A stretch of DNA of 53,324 bases, from the NCBI GenBank assembly GCA_945868725.1, contig CAMBMU010000009.1:1-53324 (forward strand). Direction: 5' to 3'. The stretch comes from Spirosoma fluviale. Lineage in GTDB: Bacteria > Bacteroidota > Bacteroidia > Cytophagales > Cyclobacteriaceae. Under the pieces are notes generated by a model, which was not told the DNA's origin, ran no database searches, and saw only the letters and a program-made list of their open reading frames with translations. Shown one piece after another: positions 1 to 7,388 of the stretch. The position numbers and the translations under genes are program-made. Each line of letters starts with the position of its first letter. Within the stretch, counting starts at the first letter, position 1.

Positions 1-804
1 GGAATAAAGGACGCTTACAGCAAATCTGGATTTATTCATCCCATTCAATCGCCAAGTGGACAAATCCTAAGCAGGATACAGCCCGTAGATCACTACCACC
101 ACTATGGAATTTGGGGGCCTTATGCCAGAGCAACCATAGGAGGAAAGGAGGTCGATTTTTGGAACCTTGGGGATGAAAAGGGCAGAGTAGATTTCTCCCA
201 TGTGCTCTCCAAGAAACAAGCTGGAGGAGCCGCTGAATTGACGGTTAGACAGCATCATGTGGATCTCAAAGCAGCTCCAGAATCACGAATTGCGATGGAG
301 GAAGACCTTCGCATCAAGGTGAAGCCTGCCGATAAGGGTCGCTATCTCGTTGATTATACGAGCACCTTGCAAACTGCCATTCCAGGAGGGATTCTACTGG
401 ATGACTACCGCTATGGAGGTGGAATTGGATTCCGTGCCACTGAGGTTTGGGGAGATGCCAACAGTACCATTCTTACTTCAGAGGGTAAAGACCGAGCTAC
501 AGCTGATGGTTCCAACGCGCGTTGGATCTTGGTGACAGGGCAATCGGATCATCCCTCCGGGAAAAGTGGAATCCTATTTATGAGTCACAACACCAATCAA
601 GCACACCCCGAACCCCTTCGCGTATGGCCTCCTGGACAATACGAGGGAAAGGGAAATGTATTTGTTGAATTTTGCCCCATTCGCCATACTTCTTGGGAAA
701 TACAGCCGGGTAAGCGCTACAGTTTGACCTACCGATTGCTTGTCTTTGATGGCGAATTGACTGTTCAAGAAGCCGAAAACTATTGGAAATCCTTTGTCAA
801 ATAA
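1..804 (+). CDS. PmoA-like (DUF6807) family protein, 5' end cut by window
   Basis: The reading frame is open from base 1, so the gene begins upstream; 267 residues are visible. The first visible part carries the family hallmarks: a HPIQSPSG stretch, then a DHYHHYGIW histidine cluster, then a glycine-rich beta domain with YGGGIGFR and, near the end, WPPGQYEGKGNVFVEF. These are typical of Bacteroidota proteins annotated as 'methane oxygenase PmoA' or DUF6807. That name is historical; the real activity is unknown and there is no sign of methane oxidation here. The stop codon lies only 10 nt before the likely ATG of the next gene, a Gfo/Idh/MocA dehydrogenase, which is a common pairing in carbohydrate or polyol degradation loci. 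Family assignment is good; function is unassigned. Confidence 0.8.
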   Translation, partial: GIKDAYSKSGFIHPIQSPSGQILSRIQPVDHYHHYGIWGPYARATIGGKEVDFWNLGDEKGRVDFSHVLSKKQAGGAAELTVRQHHVDLKAAPESRIAMEEDLRIKVKPADKGRYLVDYTSTLQTAIPGGILLDDYRYGGGIGFRATEVWGDANSTILTSEGKDRATADGSNARWILVTGQSDHPSGKSGILFMSHNTNQAHPEPLRVWPPGQYEGKGNVFVEFCPIRHTSWEIQPGKRYSLTYRLLVFDGELTVQEAENYWKSFVK

Positions 805-814
805 TTCCATCGCC

Positions 815-2191
815 ATGCAAAGAAGAGATTTTATGAAAAAAACAGCCCTCGCTACAGCAGCGTTTGGGATACCAACCCTTGTTCCAGCCTCTGTGTTCGG
901 GAAAAATGCACCCAGCAACAAAATTCAGATTGCTCAAATCGGCTGTGGTAGGATCGCTCGAGATCATGATTTGCCAGGCGTATGGAAACACGATGTGGCG
1001 CGCATAGTGGCCGTATCCGATCTGGATAGCAAGCGGATGGCCGAAGGAAAGCAATTCATTGAGGGCCACTACACCCAAAAAATGGGAAGTCCTTATCTAG
1101 ATGTAAAGCAAGTGGGAGACTACCGAGACTTGTTAAAAAGCAAGGAGATCGATGCGGTGATTATTTCTACCCCAGATCATTGGCATTCACAGCCCGCCAT
1201 GGAGGCAGCTCTTGCAGGGAAGCACGTGTACCTTCAGAAACCAACCTCTTTGACGATCCAAGAAGGAAGGCAATTGGTGGAAGTAATCCAACGAACCGGT
1301 GTGGTACTGCAACTAGGAACGCAACAGCGGTCAAGTGAGCAGTTTCGCTTGGCAGCGGAACTGGTACGAAATGGGAGAATAGGCAAGCTACACACCGTTC
1401 GAATAGGTTTACCTGGAGATCCTTCCGGCCCCGAAGCTCCTGCTATGCCGGTGCCTGCCAATTTGAATTTTGACATGTGGCTTGGCTCTACTCCGGAAGT
1501 TCCCTACACCGAAATCGGCGTGCATCCCCAGAACGACTACGGAAGACCAGGCTGGCTGCGCCACGAAAATTACGGTGCGGGCATGATTACCGGATGGGGC
1601 CAGCATCACTTTGACTCTGCTGCTTGGGGCATGAATACTGAATTGGTGGGCCCTCGGTACATTGAGGCTGTAGCCGAGTTTCCAAGGTCCGGATTATGGA
1701 ATGTGCATGGCGACTTTATGGTGAAGGCCACCTACGACAATGGAGTGGTGATGCTCACCTCAGGAACCTACCCCAATGGCATTCGTTACGAAGGAACGGA
1801 GGGATGGATTTGGGTTTCAAGAGGCAGCTATGTGGCTTCCACTTCAGATCCAGTGGCTAAAGGGGATAATGCGAAGGCTTTGGATGCTTCTGATCCCAAA
1901 CTTTTGCAAACCGTTTTTGGAGAGAATGAATTGCGATTTACCCGTAGTTCTTCCCATCATGGCAACTGGCTGGATGCCATCCAGGGAAAAGCTGAATTGC
2001 TCTCTCCAGTAGAAATTGGACATCGATCCTGTTCGGTCTGTCTGGTTAGCCACGTTGCGATGAAATTGGGCAGAAAGCTGGAATGGAATTCTGCTAAAGA
2101 AGAGTTTGTCAACGATCCTGAAGCAAATACTCACTTAAAACGAAGCCAACGAAGACCTTGGGGCACAGACTTGGTTTTAGCTAATAGTTAA
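815..2191 (+). CDS. Gfo/Idh/MocA family oxidoreductase with Tat signal
   Basis: A NAD(P)-dependent sugar dehydrogenase-type protein of 458 residues. The chosen start is the ATG at 815; an in-frame TTG at 794 would overlap the previous gene and place extra residues before the twin-arginine signal. The protein begins MQRRDFMKKTALATAAFG, an RR motif plus hydrophobic stretch, so Tat export to the periplasm is likely. The Rossmann domain follows, with IGCGRIARDHDLPG, and then STPDHWHSQPAMEAA and QKPTS, the variant of the family's EKP motif. The C-terminal half is the substrate domain (GAGMITGWGQHHFD). The substrate is unknown. It is probably cotranscribed with the PmoA-like gene. The stop codon lies at the start of a dispersed repeat (2189-2283), so the extreme C-terminus may have been set by that element. 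Confidence 0.9.
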   Translation: MQRRDFMKKTALATAAFGIPTLVPASVFGKNAPSNKIQIAQIGCGRIARDHDLPGVWKHDVARIVAVSDLDSKRMAEGKQFIEGHYTQKMGSPYLDVKQVGDYRDLLKSKEIDAVIISTPDHWHSQPAMEAALAGKHVYLQKPTSLTIQEGRQLVEVIQRTGVVLQLGTQQRSSEQFRLAAELVRNGRIGKLHTVRIGLPGDPSGPEAPAMPVPANLNFDMWLGSTPEVPYTEIGVHPQNDYGRPGWLRHENYGAGMITGWGQHHFDSAAWGMNTELVGPRYIEAVAEFPRSGLWNVHGDFMVKATYDNGVVMLTSGTYPNGIRYEGTEGWIWVSRGSYVASTSDPVAKGDNAKALDASDPKLLQTVFGENELRFTRSSSHHGNWLDAIQGKAELLSPVEIGHRSCSVCLVSHVAMKLGRKLEWNSAKEEFVNDPEANTHLKRSQRRPWGTDLVLANS

Positions 2192-2283
2192 TCGTCAACA
2201 GTTGGCCGACCCCGGTCCAGAGCAGATTTTCTTTCCCTTTAAACCTTATTTTTCTTTGTTTAGGGGTAAAAAAGAGGATAATC
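2189..2283 (+). repeat. Truncated copy (A) of dispersed GCGGATAATC element
   Basis: Non-coding sequence that matches the central and right parts of the elements at 10292-10451 and 19975-20119. Shared blocks are AATCGTCAACAGTTGG near the left, CCGGTCCAGAGC, a poly-pyrimidine stretch, then GGGGTAAAAAAGAGGATAATC at the right end. The left third (the GATTATCCGC end) is missing because coding sequence lies there. The right end sits 22 nt before the ATG of the next gene, so the element occupies its promoter region. Homology was judged by eye. Confidence 0.6.
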
Positions 2284-2305
2284 CATTAAAAAATCGAACC
2301 CACTC

Positions 2306-3679
2306 ATGGTGCCCAATTATTTGCGTTTTCTGATTTTTATGGCCTTTCTGGGCTTTTCCTGTAGTACCAAAGAAGTAACAAAAATGACGATCAGTCCAGA
2401 AGAAAAAATAAAGTTCATGACCTTGGATCCAGGACATTTTCATGCCGGATTGGTCCACAAATCCATGTACCCTGGAGTAGATTCCACGCTGCATGTATTT
2501 GCACCAGAAGGCGCTGAACTGAAGGATCATCTGGCGCGCATTCAAGGATACAACAGCCGTACGGAGTCTCCGACAGCTTGGAAAATCAAGGCCTATACCG
2601 GATCAGATTATTTGGAACAATTGCTCGTTCAAAAGCCGGGGAATGTGCTTGTAGTCGCTGGAAAGAACGATCAAAAAATAGATTACATTCTTGAAGCTAT
2701 TCGTAATGGAATCCATGTGTATGCAGATAAGCCTCTGGTGATCGATGTGAAGGGCTATCAGAAGCTAAAAGAAGCCTATCGAATGGCTGAGCAGAAAAAG
2801 ATCCTGCTGCTCGACATGATGACCGAGAGATTTGAAATCACGACACTACTGCAGCGGGAGTTATCCATGATTCCAGAGGTCTTTGGGGAATTGGAAAATG
2901 GTACTGCAGCAGATCCAGCGATCACCAAGGAGTCGGTGCACCATTTTTATAAATCTGTTTCGGGTGTTCCTTTGGTGCGACCCGACTGGTTTTTTGATGT
3001 TGAAAAAGAAGGAACCGGCATCGTCGATGTGACTACGCATCTCGTAGACCTGATCCAATGGGAAGCTTTCCCCAATGAGGTACTGGATACCACCGATATT
3101 CAGGTATACGTTTCCAAAATTTGGCCTACATCCTTGCGATTGAATCAATTTACACAAGCAACCCAAAAGCCAATTTTTTCGGAGTCCTTGGCTAAATACA
3201 TCAAAGGGGATAAGCTTGAGGTGTTTAGCAACGGAGAATTCCAGTATACGCTAAAAGGAAAGCATGCCAAAGTTCGTGTAGTGTGGGATTTTCAAGCCCC
3301 AGAAGGTACTGGTGATACCCACTTCAGTTTGATGCGTGGCACCAAGGCCAACTTGATTATTCGACAAGGCCAAGAGGAAGGTTACCGACCTGTGCTTTAT
3401 GTAAAAGTACTACAGGGGGACTCAAGGGAACTAGCTCAAGCAGTTCGGAACAGGCTACAAGCAAGCTATCCTGGGATAGATCTGGAAGCACTGCCTTCTG
3501 GGGAATATAAAATCCTTATTCCCGCTCAGTACCACAACGGGCATGAGGCACATTTTGCGCAGGTGACAGCCAAGTACTTGGACTACCTGCGATCTGGCAA
3601 TTTGCCAGCATGGGAAATACCCAATACGCTGACCAAGTATTTTACGACAACAAAGGCCTTGGAACGTGCAAGAAAGTAA
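2306..3679 (+). CDS. Gfo/Idh/MocA-type lipoprotein oxidoreductase
   Basis: 457 residues. The N-terminus is a lipoprotein signal: hydrophobic stretch, then FLGFSC with Cys19 as the predicted lipidation site. The mature part starts with the Rossmann-like domain (LDPGHFHAGLVHKSMYP, then VLVVAGKNDQKIDYILEA and YADKPLVID, the EKP-equivalent). A middle DVTTHLVDLIQWEAFP block and a C-terminal domain resemble the 'putative oxidoreductase C-terminal' family found in Bacteroidota. It presumably acts in the periplasm, anchored to a membrane, on an unidentified sugar derivative. It follows another Gfo/Idh/MocA gene but is separated from it by repeat copy A, so it may have its own promoter. Confidence 0.85.
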   Translation: MVPNYLRFLIFMAFLGFSCSTKEVTKMTISPEEKIKFMTLDPGHFHAGLVHKSMYPGVDSTLHVFAPEGAELKDHLARIQGYNSRTESPTAWKIKAYTGSDYLEQLLVQKPGNVLVVAGKNDQKIDYILEAIRNGIHVYADKPLVIDVKGYQKLKEAYRMAEQKKILLLDMMTERFEITTLLQRELSMIPEVFGELENGTAADPAITKESVHHFYKSVSGVPLVRPDWFFDVEKEGTGIVDVTTHLVDLIQWEAFPNEVLDTTDIQVYVSKIWPTSLRLNQFTQATQKPIFSESLAKYIKGDKLEVFSNGEFQYTLKGKHAKVRVVWDFQAPEGTGDTHFSLMRGTKANLIIRQGQEEGYRPVLYVKVLQGDSRELAQAVRNRLQASYPGIDLEALPSGEYKILIPAQYHNGHEAHFAQVTAKYLDYLRSGNLPAWEIPNTLTKYFTTTKALERARK

Positions 3680-3732
3680 GTCAATTCAAACTTTCGATCT
3701 CCCATTGAGTTAGAACCTTAACTTCTTATATT

Positions 3733-5145
3733 ATGTCTAGCTCTACGTCTCCATCAACCTCTTCACAAAAAATCACTGTAGCCCTAGCAGGCGCAGGTGG
3801 GTACATTGGGAGCTGGTTTATTGAGCAGTACAAAGAGAAATACCACTTGATCGGACTGAGCAGAGGTAAGGTCAAGTCTAATCCCTATCCTGAGGTGGAA
3901 TGGAGGCAGGTGGAATTGTATTCGATTACTTCCACCGCCGAAGCTCTCCGAGGCGTAGATGTTGCAATTTACCTAGTTCATTCGATGTCTGCCTCCACCC
4001 GATTAAATCAAGGGAGCTTTGAAGATACGGATCTCATCCTAGCAGACAACTTTAGTCGTGCAGCTGAGATTGCGGGGATCAAGCAAATCATTTACCTGGG
4101 GGGATTGATTCCCGATGAACCCGAAGAACAACTTTCGCGGCACTTAATGAGTAGGTTAGAGGTAGAAAAAACCCTTGGTTCACGAACTGCAAAACTGACT
4201 GCCATCCGCGCTTCCATCATCGTAGGTCCAGGAGGCTCTAGTTTTGACATGATTAAAAACCTAGTCCAAAAACTACCGATTTTGATGTGCCCAAAGTGGA
4301 CCAATTCCTTGACGCAGCCTATTTCCCTTCGAGACACCTTAGATATAATTAATTTCTGTATTGGAAATTCAACTGTCTACAATCAGGTATTCGAAATAGG
4401 AAGTCCCGAGGTGATGAGCTATCGGGATATGCTTGCTCGGACGGCCAAGGTGATGGGAAAAAAGCGGCTAATATTTTCAGTCCCTGTATTTTCGCTTGGC
4501 TTCTCCAAGTTTTGGGTAGGGCTTTTTGGAAATACGCCTCCGCAACTTGTATCCCCACTAGTGGAAAGTTTGAAACATACCTTGGTGGTCAATCCAATTC
4601 ATTCGTTCAAAGAAAAAGAGATGGATTACCTCGGCTATGAAGCCGCTGTGAAAGTTGCTTTATCGACTACGGATAGACCCAAGTTGCCCAGATTTAAGTA
4701 CAATAAGGGTTTAAAAAACACGGTTCGTTCCTTACAGCGCATGACGAATTTAGGAAGACACAATGCGCTTTGGGTAGCAGAACGCTATGCACTTTGGTTG
4801 CCTTTTTTCTTTAGATACATCATTAGAGGCAAATTACGCGGTACAGAGGTCCTTGGATTTCATTTGCTATGGGGCAAGGAACCGATGCTAGAGCTTACCC
4901 ATGTGCCAGACCGCAGCGATAGCCAAAGGCAATTGTTTTACATAACAGGAGGCTGGCTGGTAAAACGGTATGACTATGGTTGGCTAGAGTTCCGAGAGGT
5001 TTTGGATAGTAAATACATTATTTCTGCCATTCACGAGTTTGCCCCGCGACTCCCATGGTTTATCTACATCAATACCCAAGCACGCCTTCATCTTTGGGTA
5101 ATGAGTAGCTTTCAAAAGTATCTTGAAAAAAAAGCTGATATTTGA
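3733..5145 (+). CDS. NAD(P)-binding SDR protein with C-terminal DUF2867
   Basis: 470 residues in two parts. Residues about 10-230 form an atypical SDR/NmrA-like Rossmann domain with GAGGYIGSWF near the N-terminus, DVAIYLVHSM and IYLGGLIP strands, and RASIIVGPGG. Residues about 300-465 match the DUF2867 type, with IRGKLRGTEVLGFHLLWG and a final HLWVMSSFQKYL. Bacterial relatives are often annotated as YbjT-like NAD(P)H-binding proteins; their substrates are not known. The protein is cytoplasmic, with no signal peptide. The aldo-keto reductase ATG is 44 nt downstream, so the two redox genes may be cotranscribed. Confidence 0.8.
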   Translation: MSSSTSPSTSSQKITVALAGAGGYIGSWFIEQYKEKYHLIGLSRGKVKSNPYPEVEWRQVELYSITSTAEALRGVDVAIYLVHSMSASTRLNQGSFEDTDLILADNFSRAAEIAGIKQIIYLGGLIPDEPEEQLSRHLMSRLEVEKTLGSRTAKLTAIRASIIVGPGGSSFDMIKNLVQKLPILMCPKWTNSLTQPISLRDTLDIINFCIGNSTVYNQVFEIGSPEVMSYRDMLARTAKVMGKKRLIFSVPVFSLGFSKFWVGLFGNTPPQLVSPLVESLKHTLVVNPIHSFKEKEMDYLGYEAAVKVALSTTDRPKLPRFKYNKGLKNTVRSLQRMTNLGRHNALWVAERYALWLPFFFRYIIRGKLRGTEVLGFHLLWGKEPMLELTHVPDRSDSQRQLFYITGGWLVKRYDYGWLEFREVLDSKYIISAIHEFAPRLPWFIYINTQARLHLWVMSSFQKYLEKKADI

Positions 5146-5189
5146 TTTATGCATCATCGAATAGTACATCCAATTTAATTTTTACGACT

Positions 5190-6140
5190 ATGAAAACCTT
5201 ATCTTTTAAAAATGGAGATCAGCTGCCGATTCTTGGACTAGGTACCTGGAAAAGTAAGCCAGGAGAAGTTCGAAAAGCAGTTTATTGGGCGATACAAGCA
5301 GGATACAGACACCTAGATTGTGCTGCTATCTACCAGAATGAGCGTGAAGTAGGGCAGGGGATTGCAGATGCACTTGCAGAAGGAATGGTAATGCGCTCCG
5401 ATCTTTTCGTTACTTCAAAGCTCTGGAACAATGCCCATCGATTTGAAGATGTAAGGCCTGCTTTAGAGAAAACCCTAGACGATCTGAGGCTTGATTACGT
5501 GGATTTATACCTAGTTCATTGGCCGATTGCCTACAAACCAGGAGTGGGCTTTGCTACCCAACGCGAAGAGTATTATACATACCAAGATGTGCCTTTGGGT
5601 CAAACTTGGGAAGCGATGCAGGATCAAAATAAAAATGGGATGGCAAAGCACATTGGCGTTTCCAATTTCAACAAAGCAAAGCTTGCAGAATTATTTGCCT
5701 TACCGGGACAGCGTCCAGAGATGAATCAAGTGGAGTTACATCCGTATTTGCCTCAGGACCAATTGGTAGCTTTTTGTAAAGAAAATGGCCTTTTAGTGAC
5801 TGCTTATTCTCCTTTGGGTTCACCGGATTCAAGAGCGGAAAAGCATCAACACGACCCCAAATTACTAGAAGATTCGGTGGTGCGAGCTACAGCGGAAAAG
5901 CATCAGGCGAGTGTAGGTCAGGTGCTTATTGCCTGGTCTATTGCAAGAGAAATAGCTGTGATTCCCAAATCAGTGAATCAGGCGCGTATAGTCGAAAACT
6001 TTTCGGCCTCGAAGATAATCTTGGATACAGGGGATTTGGCTCAACTCCAAGCGATTGGAACGAATCATCGATTTGTGGACGGCACCTTTTTTACAGGACC
6101 CCAAAGCCCTTACCATTTAACTGATCTTTGGGAGATTTGA
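5190..6140 (+). CDS. Aldo/keto reductase
   Basis: 316 residues, NADPH-dependent carbonyl reductase of the AKR superfamily. The start is the ATG at 5190; the 16 codons upstream in frame overlap the previous gene and do not resemble the family. The catalytic tetrad is complete and at textbook positions: Asp43 (HLDCAAIY), Tyr48, Lys77 (TSKLW) and His110 (LYLVHWP). The family signatures GVSNFNKAKL and IPKSVNQARIVEN (cofactor phosphate binding) are present. The natural substrate cannot be read from sequence; aldehydes, ketoses or xenobiotic carbonyls are all possible. A strong terminator follows. Confidence 0.93.
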   Translation: MKTLSFKNGDQLPILGLGTWKSKPGEVRKAVYWAIQAGYRHLDCAAIYQNEREVGQGIADALAEGMVMRSDLFVTSKLWNNAHRFEDVRPALEKTLDDLRLDYVDLYLVHWPIAYKPGVGFATQREEYYTYQDVPLGQTWEAMQDQNKNGMAKHIGVSNFNKAKLAELFALPGQRPEMNQVELHPYLPQDQLVAFCKENGLLVTAYSPLGSPDSRAEKHQHDPKLLEDSVVRATAEKHQASVGQVLIAWSIAREIAVIPKSVNQARIVENFSASKIILDTGDLAQLQAIGTNHRFVDGTFFTGPQSPYHLTDLWEI

Positions 6141-6157
6141 GCAACTAGGAGTTTGTG

Positions 6158-6190
6158 ATCCAAGCGCTAAACAGTGCTTGGATTTTTTTT
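6158..6190. terminator. Bidirectional rho-independent terminator
   Basis: An 8-bp perfect stem ATCCAAGC / GCTTGGAT with a 10-nt loop, followed by eight T residues on the plus strand. It lies between convergent genes (aldo-keto reductase and the TrpF-like gene), and the stop codon of the minus-strand gene overlaps the T run. Confidence 0.85.
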
Positions 6191-6806
6191 AATCCTCCAG
6201 TTCCAAACTTTCGAGAATAGCTGCCAGCTGATCAAAATCACGTAGACCTGGCTTGATCTCATCCCCACTATCCAATGCAAACCCATAAAGTCCAGGCAAT
6301 TCACTAAGTGAATTGGCATTAGCGGGTGAGATTCCAGCTCCTAAAAATATGTTCAACTGGTTCAGTAATTTATTGATAATAGATTCATTATCAATTGTTA
6401 AGAATTTATTAGTTGAAGTTACATGTAAAGTAATTTCATGTTCTCGGAGAAGTTCAATCTTTGGAAGTAGTGTATCCAAGGCTTCTATTTTTACACGGTA
6501 GATCAATTTTTTTTCAAGTGGGGCGAGTTGAACTAAAGTGTCCAAATCCTCCGACTCGATCCAAGTAATGCTAGGATAGTCAGCTAGAAGTCTTTCAATG
6601 GAATAAGCATCCAAGTCGGAAAACTCCGCTGCGTAATCTATCCCGGAAATCCAGCCTGTAATCTCCTGAAACTGTGTTGGAGAAATGCAATGAGGGGATC
6701 CCTCTTCCAAGCTAAAACCCAAAATATCAACATACATCCCAGAGCAATACCTTGCATCGGTTAGGTTTGTAATTCGGTTGATTTTTACTTTTGTTTTTAA
6801 GGCCAT
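6189..6806 (-). CDS. TrpF-like (phosphoribosylanthranilate isomerase fold) protein
   Basis: 205 residues. Start chosen at the ATG at 6806 (MALKTKVKINRITNL) because it aligns with the start of TrpF proteins; the longer frame adds 32 non-homologous residues. The first strand reads VKINRITNLTDARY where TrpF has VKICGITNxEDA, so the catalytic Cys is replaced by Asn. Other TrpF landmarks remain: ILGFSLEEGSPHCISP, then IFLGAGISPANANSL (cf. the GGL-x-PENV strand) and a C-terminal GFALDSGDEIKPGLRD (cf. the VDVSSGVE-PG-KD phosphate loop). No other trp gene is nearby. It is probably a paralogue with a changed or lost reaction; a standard isomerase is unlikely. Confidence 0.65.
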   Translation of the reverse strand: MALKTKVKINRITNLTDARYCSGMYVDILGFSLEEGSPHCISPTQFQEITGWISGIDYAAEFSDLDAYSIERLLADYPSITWIESEDLDTLVQLAPLEKKLIYRVKIEALDTLLPKIELLREHEITLHVTSTNKFLTIDNESIINKLLNQLNIFLGAGISPANANSLSELPGLYGFALDSGDEIKPGLRDFDQLAAILESLELED

Positions 6807-6970
6807 TGCTTTCCAGTTTGTGCATGCGAAGGTAAGAAAGCTTGTGGGTAGACCCAAAGGGTATTTCTGCAGCCTCCTGAAATTAGGGTTCACTACTTTC
6901 ACTAAATTTATTTTCCAATTAGCTGATTTTTTAATCGATTGCTAACCTAGGAGGAGACAGCTAGAAAACC

Positions 6971-7187
6971 CTATGTGCCTAAGTGGCTTACTAATTATTG
7001 TCTCGGCTCTTCCCTGCCTGTCCGCCATGGCGGAAAGGATTCTAAACGCGTCTAGATACTTACTATTCTTGCAATAGAGCTTAGAAAAAACCACATAGGA
7101 GGCACATAGAAAAAAGAGAAAGAGTCTTGGCAGGCTAACAGTAAACTTGGCTTATAGTTACGAAATAAACCTATTGTGCCTATGTGG
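6971..7187. repeat. Three copies of CTATGTGCCT-type intergenic repeat
   Basis: Copies at 6971-6986 (CTATGTGCCTAAGTGG, forward), 7091-7109 (reverse complement, with an extra CCT) and 7171-7187 (CTATTGTGCCTATGTGG, forward). The 7091 and 7171 copies could pair into a long-range hairpin of about 17 bp with about 60 nt between them. No coding sequence is associated. Confidence 0.5.
7021..7034. repeat. 14-bp perfect palindrome TCCGCCATGGCGGA
   Basis: A self-complementary 14-mer with no loop, seen only once in this window, in gene-free sequence. It could be a protein-binding site or the remnant of a mobile repeat. No function can be assigned from sequence. Confidence 0.45.
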
Positions 7188-7300
7188 TTCTTTTCTTTAA
7201 TGCCTCTCCCTCTTTTTCCTAAGTGATGAACAGGCGTGTGGAGGCAAGTCATAATTGGTGGTAGTCATTTTCTTTTTATCCGATTCGAAAAATCAGCTTT

Positions 7301-7318
7301 ACATACCCTCCTGTATGT
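7301..7318. promoter_or_regulatory. Inverted repeat ACATAC-N6-GTATGT, possible operator
   Basis: A 6-bp inverted repeat with a 6-nt spacer, about 20 nt upstream of the candidate -7 element of the subtilase gene (7389). The placement suits a regulator site, but the repeat is short and unique in the window. Confidence 0.25.
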
Positions 7319-7388
7319 ATTTTAGTGGCTTGGATTTGGTATCTTCGAGCAGTTACTGGTTTTCAGAACCTGAACCATACATTTAAGC

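Larger units (their letters stand above)
6807..7388. other. 582-bp gene-free region with short repeats
   Basis: No convincing ORF. It holds three degenerate copies of a CTATGTGCCTATGTGG-type word (6971-6986 and 7171-7187 forward, 7091-7109 reverse), a 14-bp palindrome at 7021-7034, and an inverted repeat ACATAC/GTATGT at 7301-7318. A TATCTTCG sequence at about 7339-7346 could be the -7 element for the downstream subtilase gene. The rest shows nothing recognisable. Confidence 0.5.

Noticed and set aside
794..814. Earlier TTG start of the first Gfo/Idh/MocA gene
   Set aside because: It would overlap the upstream stop and put extra residues before the Tat signal; ATG 815 gives the usual N-terminus.
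6807..7388. Small RNA or small ORF in the gene-free region
   Set aside because: Reading frames are short and show no conserved-looking peptide; only weak repeats and a possible promoter were found.
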